Below are positions 31,640-40,400 of a stretch of DNA of 64,000 nt, in pieces. Source of the stretch: Flavihumibacter sp. UBA7668 (GTDB lineage: Bacteria > Bacteroidota > Bacteroidia > Chitinophagales > Chitinophagaceae); the NCBI RefSeq assembly GCF_002483205.1, contig NZ_DLHM01000007.1, positions 1 to 64,000 on the forward strand, in the 5' to 3' direction. Made by a program: the position numbers and the translations under genes. Each line of letters begins with the position of its first letter. Within the stretch, counting starts at the first letter, position 1. The notes below the pieces were generated by a model. The model worked only from the letters and a program-made list of their open reading frames with translations. It searched no databases and was not told the DNA's origin.

Positions 31640-32769
31640 ACAATAAAATCGAGGTAATTATCGGGACTAATAACAGAAAAATCAGCATCGGGGTAAGCTT
31701 TCGCAAAACCTGCGGGTATTTTTGTCCGGTTAGGTTTCCATTTACATTCATAGGCCGTCATTTCCTGTTTATCATTTATTTCCAGCAAATCAAGTTCCTG
31801 CTGATCGTAGGTTCGCCAAAAATGATATTGAGGAAAGTATTGCCGGTACTGATTATACTTTAAACGTTCAGCTAAGAAATATTGTTCCCATAATTTTCCC
31901 ACATCATTTCTGGCAGCAAGCGGACTGAAATTATTTATGAGTGCATTACGGATTCCATTATCATAGAAATACCATTTTTTGCTTTTGCTCACTTCTTTCC
32001 GCAAGTTTCCGGCAAATCCGGACAAAGGATAGATGATAAAAACTTTTGCCAGCAGATCCAGATAACGCTCCACCGTTTTTTTATTGATCTGTAAGGTGTT
32101 TCCCAGCTCAACCGTGCTTACTTCACTTCCTACCTGAAATGCCAATAATTGCAGGAGTTTATAAACAAGGTTGGCGCCTTTTACATTTTCATAGGCCAAT
32201 AAATCTTTCAGCAAATAGCTGCTAACCATTGATTTCAGGTAAGCTGCTTTTTCTTCATCATCAGGTAACTGCCATAATTCAGGATACGAACCAAAGATCA
32301 GTCGCTGTTCCAGATTACTCTTTGTTGCAATCAGGTCTTCCTCATCACTGAGTTCAGCCTGTGCAACCGGAAATAACTGAAAAATCAGTTGTCTGCCAAC
32401 CAATGGTTCGCCTGAAGCTGAAACTAATTCCAGCGAACTGCTTCCTGTTGCTATAATCGTGATTCCTTTGATGGAGTCGATCATTAATTTCAGAATTTTA
32501 CCAATTTCAGGCACGGCCTGTGCTTCGTCAATAACAACCAGTTTCTTCTTTCCAATAAGCCTTTTATAATTAGTGACGGTACGTTTCTGCAATAGCGATG
32601 CCACGTCCATATCTTCTCCCTGAAGAAACAGCACATGCCCTTTATGATTGGCTACTATTTTCTCAATAAGGGTTGTTTTTCCAACACGACGGCTGCCATA
32701 AAGCAGCAATACTTTTTGCTTTCCAATTTGCTTTTCCAGCAAATTTTCTGCTATTCGTTGAATTTCCAT
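31636..32769 (-). CDS. DUF4143-type AAA ATPase
   Basis: 377 residues of the AAA_14/DUF4143 group. Walker A is LLYGSRRVGKTTLIEKI (about 20-36) and Walker B KKLVVIDEAQAVPEIG (about 75-90), followed by TIIATGSSSLEL. The C-terminal winged-helix-plus-nuclease-like part has NKKTVERYLDLLAKVFIIYP and DQQELDLLEINDKQEMTAYE CKW-type residues (a PD-(D/E)xK-like core). Roles of this family are mostly unknown. Translationally coupled to fdhD, which is unusual because these ATPases usually stand alone. A 22-base repeat array lies directly upstream. Confidence 0.85.
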   Translation of the reverse strand: MEIQRIAENLLEKQIGKQKVLLLYGSRRVGKTTLIEKIVANHKGHVLFLQGEDMDVASLLQKRTVTNYKRLIGKKKLVVIDEAQAVPEIGKILKLMIDSIKGITIIATGSSSLELVSASGEPLVGRQLIFQLFPVAQAELSDEEDLIATKSNLEQRLIFGSYPELWQLPDDEEKAAYLKSMVSSYLLKDLLAYENVKGANLVYKLLQLLAFQVGSEVSTVELGNTLQINKKTVERYLDLLAKVFIIYPLSGFAGNLRKEVSKSKKWYFYDNGIRNALINNFSPLAARNDVGKLWEQYFLAERLKYNQYRQYFPQYHFWRTYDQQELDLLEINDKQEMTAYECKWKPNRTKIPAGFAKAYPDADFSVISPDNYLDFIV

Positions 32770-32783
32770 ACCGTAAAATACTC

Positions 32784-32893
32784 CAATTTACGTTAATTAG
32801 GGCAGTTAAATACCTCAATTTACGTTAATTGGGGCAATCGACTGCCCTAATTTACGTTAATTGGGGCAGCAGACTGTCCCAATTAACGTTTTT
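32784..32893. repeat. Three direct repeats at 32-base spacing plus an inverted copy
   Basis: Three 22-base units containing AATTTACGTTAATTGGGGCA or a one-base variant start at 32784, 32816 and 32848, exactly 32 bases apart. A fourth, partial unit lies in reverse at 32874-32893. The third unit is also one arm of a near-perfect 28-base palindrome at 32842-32869 (arms CTGCCCTAATT and AATTGGGGCAG), and the third and fourth units pair as a hairpin (TTGGGGCAG and CTGTCCCAA). The array fills most of the gap between the ATPase start codon and the upstream TonB-receptor stop. Confidence 0.9.
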
Positions 32894-32923
32894 GAATAGA
32901 TAATCCGGCTGGAATGCTTTTAT

Positions 32924-35083
32924 TTACAATCTTAATTTTATTCCACCATTTAGCGCAAAACCATCAACCGGTGCATAAATATCCCTGAAATTCGGCTGAT
33001 TGATATTTCCGGTAAAAATGGTATCAAATTTAGTTTGTCTGGTATCGGTGAAGTTTTCAAAATTGATATAAACAGAAAGCTTCTCCCATACTTTCTCCAC
33101 CATAAATCCCAACATCCAGTAAGGTTTACCATAGTTTCCATCATTCAGGTACTGTTTGGAAAAATGATAGGCTTCCAACCCTATTTTCCATTTTTCCTCC
33201 ACTTCATACATCAGCACATTATTGATTCGATGGCGGGCAGTAAGCGGCATCCAGTTCTTATCCTGACCATAATGCGTATTCGCATCTGTATAGGTATATC
33301 CTACAAAAAGTTTGAAATCGCCATAAACCAGGCGCAGATTCGTTTCTGTACCACGGGTGTCCAGATGACCGTTTGCCTGATCAAATTCAAACCCGGCATT
33401 TGCAGTTGGAACCAATACCAGCGGATCTCTTAGCCGGGTATAGAAAAAAAGATGATTAAGTGTAACTCCAAGTGCTCCGATAGATGTGGTGTAATTGAGA
33501 TCCCAATTGACTCCAATGGATCGTTCATTCCTGAATAGTGCTGTATTCAGGGGCAAAATTCTCTGAAATTGGATTCGTTCAGCCTCTTCCGTAAAGATGG
33601 AAGGTGTTTTATATCCGAAGCCGCCACCCAGCCGCGTGGTAAGTTTTGGATTAATCCGATACATGGCAGATACCCTGGGCAATAGTTCCAGCCCAAATTC
33701 ATTTACATAGTCCGCCCGCAGTCCGCTTTCCAGGATCAATTGATCGCTTATATTCCATGCATTCTGTATAAATAACCCAACGGTGTTATAATGATAATTT
33801 CTTTTTCCCTCTGCCGGGTTGGATTTTTCATTGAGGTCCTCCGTTAATAGGTTCAATCCGGCAACCCAATCGGCCTTAGCTCCCTTTTTAGTTAACGTGA
33901 GTTCAGAGAAAGAGGATTGCTGTACAGCATCAAACGCATAACCCGGAACTGCAATCGCTCTGTCAAAATAGCTGAAACTGTTTTTAAACTGAAGGGTTAA
34001 GCCGTCTTTAATTTTATGAGCAATACCGAGTTGTGTGATAAAGCGATCGGTATTATTTCGTTCATAAAATCCGGGGCTATTGTCTTTTATATAGGACATA
34101 CTTCCACCGAGTCGGTTTTCGGTGATATAGGTCAGTCCGATGTCTGCGGTTGTCTTTTTCCCATAGAGAAACAACCGGGGATTCAAGGTGTATCGTTCGA
34201 ATTCCGGAATGGCGGTAAGCCCTATATCCGCCGGGTCGTATGCGCGGCCTGAATTTCTGGAAGCAAATACCGTGAGGCCGGTTTTTCCATAACGTTCACT
34301 ATAAAAACCACTCAGATCCAGTCCGCCTGCCGATGTTCCATTTGCAAGGAAACTCAATTCTCTTTTATCTGTAGGAGTTTTCGAAACAAGGTTTACCAAT
34401 CCGGCTATTGCACCTCCTCCATACAGGGTAGAAGCAGATCCTTTGATAACTTCCACCTGCTTGAGATCCAATGGTGCAATTTGCAAAATCGATAAACCGC
34501 CTGCAAAGCCTGCATACATCGGGTAACCATCCCGCAGCAATTGCGTGTATCGTCCATCCAGTCCCTGTATACGGATACTGGCATTATAGGAAGTGGCGGA
34601 GGTTTGTTGGGTTTGAATACCGGTACTTTCGGTCAGGAGCATCCGAATATCACCGGGTTTCATATTGGCTTTTTCTCCTAATTCTTCGCCGGAAATTACT
34701 TCCACACGGGTTGGGATAGCCGAAATAGTGCGACTAATACGCGTAGCGGTAACCACCACTTCTTCTTCCATTTCCTCTTCTTCCGGTTCCAATTCAATGT
34801 CAATAAAACCTGTGTCGGACAGAGGAAAAGTTAAATTCAGCAGTTTCTCCTGGTATCCGGTGAAGCTGATGGTAAATTGTTGGATCCCGGCAGATACCTG
34901 TCCAAATTGAACCTGACCGTTTTGATCTGCCAGTTTGGATTGTTTCTTCTGCATCCATTCAATGGTTGCACCAGCCAGGGCTTCCTTTGTTTCACTATCT
35001 ATAATGCGTGCTTTAAATATATGCTGCGCTGAGGCAGTTAGAACCAGGCAGCAGACAGCCATGCCTGTTAGTAGGTATTTCAT
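32924..35083 (-). CDS. TonB-dependent outer-membrane receptor
   Basis: 719 residues. Signal peptide ending TASAQ, then a Carboxypeptidase-D regulatory-like domain (ARIIDSETKEALAGATIEWM to about residue 100), an acidic linker (LEPEEEEMEEE) and a plug domain (VVVTATRISRTISAIPTRVE; ASTLYGGGAIAGLVNLVSK) before a 22-strand-type barrel (about 230-719) that ends in aromatic residue-rich strands and NGGIKLRL. The small DUF6660 gene directly upstream suggests a metal ion or metallophore as cargo. The cargo itself is not visible in the sequence. Confidence 0.92.
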   Translation of the reverse strand: MKYLLTGMAVCCLVLTASAQHIFKARIIDSETKEALAGATIEWMQKKQSKLADQNGQVQFGQVSAGIQQFTISFTGYQEKLLNLTFPLSDTGFIDIELEPEEEEMEEEVVVTATRISRTISAIPTRVEVISGEELGEKANMKPGDIRMLLTESTGIQTQQTSATSYNASIRIQGLDGRYTQLLRDGYPMYAGFAGGLSILQIAPLDLKQVEVIKGSASTLYGGGAIAGLVNLVSKTPTDKRELSFLANGTSAGGLDLSGFYSERYGKTGLTVFASRNSGRAYDPADIGLTAIPEFERYTLNPRLFLYGKKTTADIGLTYITENRLGGSMSYIKDNSPGFYERNNTDRFITQLGIAHKIKDGLTLQFKNSFSYFDRAIAVPGYAFDAVQQSSFSELTLTKKGAKADWVAGLNLLTEDLNEKSNPAEGKRNYHYNTVGLFIQNAWNISDQLILESGLRADYVNEFGLELLPRVSAMYRINPKLTTRLGGGFGYKTPSIFTEEAERIQFQRILPLNTALFRNERSIGVNWDLNYTTSIGALGVTLNHLFFYTRLRDPLVLVPTANAGFEFDQANGHLDTRGTETNLRLVYGDFKLFVGYTYTDANTHYGQDKNWMPLTARHRINNVLMYEVEEKWKIGLEAYHFSKQYLNDGNYGKPYWMLGFMVEKVWEKLSVYINFENFTDTRQTKFDTIFTGNINQPNFRDIYAPVDGFALNGGIKLRL

Positions 35084-35121
35084 GTTAATTTATCTCTCCG
35101 TTAAAAAATTAATGCTTTAAT

Positions 35122-35439
35122 CTATGCGATGAAAAGCATTCGCGGAGGCTGAAAGAAGCCATGAATAAAATTGGCAGAGACATGTACTGTTAAACGGGAC
35201 TGATGTTCCTGAGCAGGCAACTGGCAGGTTTGGATAGATAAGACGCGGATTTGATGAACAAAGCCAACACAGGTACCACAGGTAAAAAATGGAGAACAGG
35301 TACCTGAACCGGTATCTTCATCCGGGTGTGCAGTAATGGAAGTTGTAAGTTCATCTCCGCAATTATCCGCCGGACAGCAGGGTATCAAAGAACCTGCCAT
35401 CACCAGCACAGAGAGAAAGAGAACAATCCATTTACGCAT
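35122..35439 (-). CDS. DUF6660-type small Cys-rich exported protein
   Basis: 105 residues. An N-terminal signal (WIVLFLSVLVMAGSLIP) is followed by Cys clusters CCPADNC and CSPFFTCGTC and a C-terminal His/Phe-rich end (HVSANFIHGFFQPP). The pattern fits DUF6660, short proteins encoded next to TonB-dependent receptors in Bacteroidota. Here the receptor gene follows after 38 bases. A metal-binding or disulfide-stabilised periplasmic role is likely but unproven. Confidence 0.75.
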   Translation of the reverse strand: MRKWIVLFLSVLVMAGSLIPCCPADNCGDELTTSITAHPDEDTGSGTCSPFFTCGTCVGFVHQIRVLSIQTCQLPAQEHQSRLTVHVSANFIHGFFQPPRMLFIA

Positions 35440-35450
35440 CCCTGCAAATT

Positions 35451-36551
35451 TTACAAATCATTGTTATTCAAAAAAATAAATGATTGCACTCCTGTTGCAG
35501 TTGAATAATAGGCTTTTCGCATTGCAACTAATAATTGGTTGGCTGCAATCAGATCAGGCGACTCGGGTAAATTTGCAGACAAATAATATGCAGGCAATTG
35601 GGCATGGAGCGCATGGGCCATGCTCAGCAGTTCATCATATCCATATTTTCCGGCTTTTATATCCAGCAGAAATTCTCTATCGCCTCTCCTGACATTCAAT
35701 TTGCCTTCTGTTGCAATTTCTTTCGCAACCAGAAGCAGCCGGAAAACATGCATCATGTTTTTTGCGTCATACTTTTTGCCATGTTGCATCGTACCGGCAT
35801 AGCGTTCTTCATTTCTTTTTTCTACCCAGTCCCAATATTCCTTATACTTTCTGCAATAAACCGAATAGGCATCCCTGTTAAAATACAGGATAGCAATAGG
35901 ATTTCTGCCTTCAGGAATCGAACTGAGACAAACATCATTGGCTGTTTCTTTACGGATAACACCCGAATACTCGCAGGATTCAGACCGAAACAAACGATAC
36001 ATATCCCTAAAATGGTGGATGGAAGTCAGGCCCATTTCTTCCTGCATAAAGTTGTTTGAATTAAGATAATCTTTAAGCAGGACAGCCAGTTTGTCTTCAT
36101 ACACAAAACAAAAATCAAGAACAGTTTTTTTTTCCTTATCAACAGGATTAATAATTTTCTTTTCCAGCCCATATGCTTTCTTTATCTGTGTGAAAGCATA
36201 ATTAGCAAAGCTGCTTTCACACAATTTGGAAAGAAACTGCTCTGGTTTAATCATATCCATGATATCATGTCGATATATTATGCAATCATCTGGAACCGCC
36301 AACAATTCCATCATATTTGGATTGTTTTTGCCTAACAATTCCAGAAATCGCTTTAGTTCAAAATAGACTATATCATTGGTTTCATTGGAAACTTGTGGTA
36401 TATATTCCATACCCAGCAGATAATCCAATGGAAGTATGAATACCCCACGAATATCTGTATCCGAGTTTTCGGATGCAAGTCCATATGCCCTGCTTCCGGC
36501 AATAGTTTCAAATATCAACCATCCTTTCGCTTTTACCTCTTCCGGTGTCAT
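35451..36551 (-). CDS. RlaP/YcgL-type nucleotidyltransferase
   Basis: About 366 residues of the DNA-polymerase-beta-type nucleotidyltransferase fold (COG3541/PF10127). The GS loop and catalytic acids are in TIAGSRAYGLASENSDTDIR: GS followed by DxD. A helical C-terminal part includes IKKAYGLEKKIINPVDKEKK and KKYDAKNMMHVFRLLLVAKE with the KxxxHxxRLL pattern. In this family some members were proposed to act in RNA repair beside RtcB ligases. The ATG at 36551 lies one base from the previous stop. An earlier in-frame start overlaps that gene. Confidence 0.82.
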   Translation of the reverse strand: MTPEEVKAKGWLIFETIAGSRAYGLASENSDTDIRGVFILPLDYLLGMEYIPQVSNETNDIVYFELKRFLELLGKNNPNMMELLAVPDDCIIYRHDIMDMIKPEQFLSKLCESSFANYAFTQIKKAYGLEKKIINPVDKEKKTVLDFCFVYEDKLAVLLKDYLNSNNFMQEEMGLTSIHHFRDMYRLFRSESCEYSGVIRKETANDVCLSSIPEGRNPIAILYFNRDAYSVYCRKYKEYWDWVEKRNEERYAGTMQHGKKYDAKNMMHVFRLLLVAKEIATEGKLNVRRGDREFLLDIKAGKYGYDELLSMAHALHAQLPAYYLSANLPESPDLIAANQLLVAMRKAYYSTATGVQSFIFLNNNDL

Positions 36552-36552
36552 A

Positions 36553-37299
36553 TTAACTTTCCAGCATTTGAATAAAAAAATCATTTAGGGGATGTATTCC
36601 TGAATGGGCAACACCCAGTTCCATTTCTTTTGCGAGTTTAAGAATTTCCAGCTTGGCATTCACCCAATCATGCAGCGCATCTTTTTGATGAAGGTATTTT
36701 TCCCCTACAGTAAATTTAAGACTGATCAATCGTCTGATAGCATCAGCAGCGTCAGTATCAATATGCACAAATAGTTTTTCTATTTCCATAGGAACCACCG
36801 ATTTATCGTTTGTTACCCAGATACAGGAAAGCAGGGAGCGAAGTAGATAGAAGAAACTTTTGAGCTTATACGTTTCAGCATCCTTTATATCTTCCCAGAA
36901 CTTTGTTGCCAAGGAATAATGATGAAAAAATACTGAAGTAGGGGAGTAAAAGGATTGAATCAGTTCATTAAACTGCGAAGAAAAGTTATTATCCAGATAA
37001 ATGATGGGAGAATTAAACCGTTCAATTAGCGGAACATTTGATTTTTTTAAGAGTTGCAAACTTTTCCTGAGATCCCACCCGGTTATATCGAGATCACCAT
37101 CCATAAATTCAATGGTGTCTTTTTGTTCATGTAGCGCTAAGTACCAGTTTTTAGGGTGATGATATATAAAACGGACATCATAATCACTGTCGGGAGAAGG
37201 AAATCCCCATGCCCTGCTGCCAGTTTCGCAGGCATAGAGAATTTTAACCTGATATTCTGCTTCAATTCTATTCAAGAGTAAATTTATATTGTCTATCAT
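36553..37299 (-). CDS. Second RlaP/YcgL-type nucleotidyltransferase
   Basis: 248 residues with the same nucleotidyltransferase core: ETGSRAWGFPSPDSDYDVRF carries the GS loop and DxD acids (Asp-Tyr-Asp). It is shorter than its neighbour, with a compact helical C-terminal half (KSFFYLLRSLLSCIWVTND; EYQVKILYACETGSRAWG at the start). Its stop is one base before the start of the second copy, so the two are one transcription unit. They are divergent paralogues rather than a recent duplication, judging by low similarity outside the motif. Confidence 0.82.
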   Translation of the reverse strand: MIDNINLLLNRIEAEYQVKILYACETGSRAWGFPSPDSDYDVRFIYHHPKNWYLALHEQKDTIEFMDGDLDITGWDLRKSLQLLKKSNVPLIERFNSPIIYLDNNFSSQFNELIQSFYSPTSVFFHHYSLATKFWEDIKDAETYKLKSFFYLLRSLLSCIWVTNDKSVVPMEIEKLFVHIDTDAADAIRRLISLKFTVGEKYLHQKDALHDWVNAKLEILKLAKEMELGVAHSGIHPLNDFFIQMLES

Positions 37300-37482
37300 T
37301 TGAATTCATTTTTTGCATCAATTGCTCAGCCTGTTAAAACTGATCAAAGATTGGATAGTATAAAGTATAAAAATAAAGGTTATAAGGAATTACCACCTTA
37401 TAGTCTTGATCTCATTGATTTCTTTACTTACTTTTAATACGAAGGAATCAACTGCTTTATTTATTTCTGCTTACTTAACACG

Positions 37483-40400
37483 ATGCGACTGCCCGGAAAA
37501 TTTCAGCCTCTTATCTGCTGTCTTTTATTTATTACTTTATACACAAGAGCAGCAGACCAACCTATTAAATATATTGGGATTGAACAGGGATTGTCTAACA
37601 ATGCCGTAACTGCCATCTACCAGGACAAAAACGGATTTCTTTGGTTCGGCACCTATGATGGGCTGAATAAATACAATGGATATTCCATTGAGGTATTTCG
37701 TAACCGGATAGGTGACAGCACCACACTTACCAATAACAATATCTATACAATAAAGGGAGATCAATCCAACCGAATTTGGGTTGGAAGTGAAAAAGGCGCC
37801 TGTGTTTATCAGCCCCAAACCGGAAAATTCATCCCACTGTACTATTTACCACAGGGAGAAAAACAGGTTGCTCCGGTAAATATCGGCGTACATTGTTTTG
37901 CTCCCATACATCAGCAACGGATGCTGGCCGGAACCAGTTTGTATGGTCTGCTGGATTATTCCGTTGATATAAAACCTGCTCTTTCCATCCCACTTGAAAC
38001 CCGCTCAGGAACAACTCAATACATGGTTTCGGCCATTGAATTTGACAGTATCGCCAACAAAATATGGGTATTTGTACAGCAACGCGGACTTTATCTCTAC
38101 GATCCTGAAAAAAAACTATTAAATCTGGCCAGCGATCAAATTCTTCAGGCAAAAACACTGAAAATCGGCCGTGATGGAACATTATGGCTGGGAAACCATG
38201 AAGGGCTCTTTAAGTATAACGCCCATATCCGTTCGTTTGAAACAAATGCTATTCCAAACAGCACCAATGTTGCCCATCTGGATCTTGATAATGCAGGCAC
38301 CCTCTGGATTGGCACGGATGGAAATGGTCTTTGGAGCATACCGCCGGATTCGCTCTCGGCTCAACCATTCCTAGGACCGGATGGAAGATCTCCCTTAAAC
38401 AGTAATTCTATTTTTGCTGTTTATGCCGATCAGCAAAACCGTAAATGGATTGGCACCCTGCGCGGAGGTATCAATATGATTGATTCAAGAATTTTCCCTT
38501 TTCAATTAATCCTTCACAAACAATCTGAAAAAGAAAGTCCGGTTCAAAACTTCATCCTCTCCCTCTGTGAAGATCCGGATCAAAATATATGGATAGGAAC
38601 GGATGGAGCAGGATTACGCTACTGGAACAGAAAAGAGCATCGATTTACCGATTACATTTATCGCAGGAATCAAACCACCGGAATCAGCAGTAACTTTATT
38701 ACCAATATTGCAGTAGATTCTGAAGGAGACACCTGGATATCCACCTGGTTTGGAGGAATAAATCGAATCAACCGGACTACCAAAGACATTAAGCAGTATT
38801 CCTGTTATAATACCAAAACGCGCAGTATTGAACCCCATGCCTGGATTGTTTTTGAAGACCGGTACCGGCAAATCTGGGCCAGCACCACCAATGATGGTGC
38901 TTTATATAAACTCAACAGAACTGCCGATCGCTTTGAAATGTTCGATCACTCAATTCTGAATTTGCAAAGTTTATATGAAGATCCGGATGGACAATTATGG
39001 GGTGGCAATTATTCAGAATTAATCCGAATAGACCGGCAGTTCAAAAAACACCAGCGCTTTCCAATGGGGAATACCGTGCGCTGCATCTATCAGGATAAAA
39101 AAAAGAATTTCTGGCTGGGCACGCAGGGCGGCGGACTGCTACTTTTCGATAAAACAAAAGGCAGCTACAAACGATTTACTACAGGCGATGGATTGCCCAG
39201 CAATACAATCCTTCGCATTCTGGAAGATGATGACCATGTTTTATGGCTAACCACCTTCAATGGTCTGTGTAAATATGATCCGGTTACCCGCATCAGTCAG
39301 AATTTCACCCAAACGGATGGACTGCAAAGCAATCAGTTCAGCTTCAATGCCGGCATCCGGCTCAGCTCTGGTGAAATGATGATTGGGGGAATCAAGGGGC
39401 TGAACCTGTTTCATCCTGATAGCGTTCGGTTTGGGACGGCTTTCCCACCACTGTTTTTATCCGGCTTATCAGTCAGCAATAAATCCATAGACGAGAGTCG
39501 GGTTTTTCTAACAAAACAAAGCAATACCCGGATGGAAGAATTGACCATACCATTTGACCTGGCCAATATTCATCTTGACTTCCTGGCTCTCGATTATTCC
39601 TTCCCGGATAAAATTCAATATGCCTATATGCTGGAAGGCTGGGACAAGGACTGGAATTATTCAAATCAGCAGCGTACGGCCACCTATATGCGCTTGCTGG
39701 AAGGCAATTACAAGTTTAAGGTAAAAGCTACCGGGTCAGATGGACAATGGGGCGAACCGGCAACCCTTCTTACCATGATAATACTTCCCCCCTGGTACCG
39801 AACAGGCTGGGCCTATTTGTTTTACCTGTTGGCAGCCATTGGTTTAATTGTAGGTTATTCAGTTTATGCTGCCCGTCAGGCAAGGCTTATTTATGAGGTA
39901 AAACTGGCGACCATTGAGAACCAGAAAGAAAAAGAATTGCATGAAAAAAAGCTGAGTGTATTTACCCAGGTTTCTCATGAGTTCAGAACCCCCTTAACAC
40001 TGATCATCAATCCGGTTAAAGAATTATTACAACAAAAAAATAACCAGGAATCGCAACAGGAACTGAACGTCGTTTACCGGAATGCACGCCGGCTCCTTAG
40101 CCTGGTAGATCAACTTTTACATTTTCGAAAAGCCGACAGTGGTGCGGATGAATTGTATATAGCCGAATACCCCATACATGATCTCTGTTCAGATATCTTT
40201 CAGTGTTTTGTTCAGGAAGCCAAATTAAAATCGATCAACTATCAGTTTATTGATAAACTGAGTGACCCATCCCAAAAAATAGCCATCGATAAGGAAAAAA
40301 TTGAAATGGCTTTATTTAATCTTCTTTCAAACGCATTTAAATACACACCAGCCGGAGGCAGCATCTCACTTGAAATAGGACAGGAAGCAACTGAACTGAT

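Noticed and set aside
37381..37402. TATAAGG / CCTTATA inverted repeat upstream of the HTCS gene
   Set aside because: Seven-base AT-rich arms are expected by chance in this composition. It could be a regulatory site but there is no supporting spacing.
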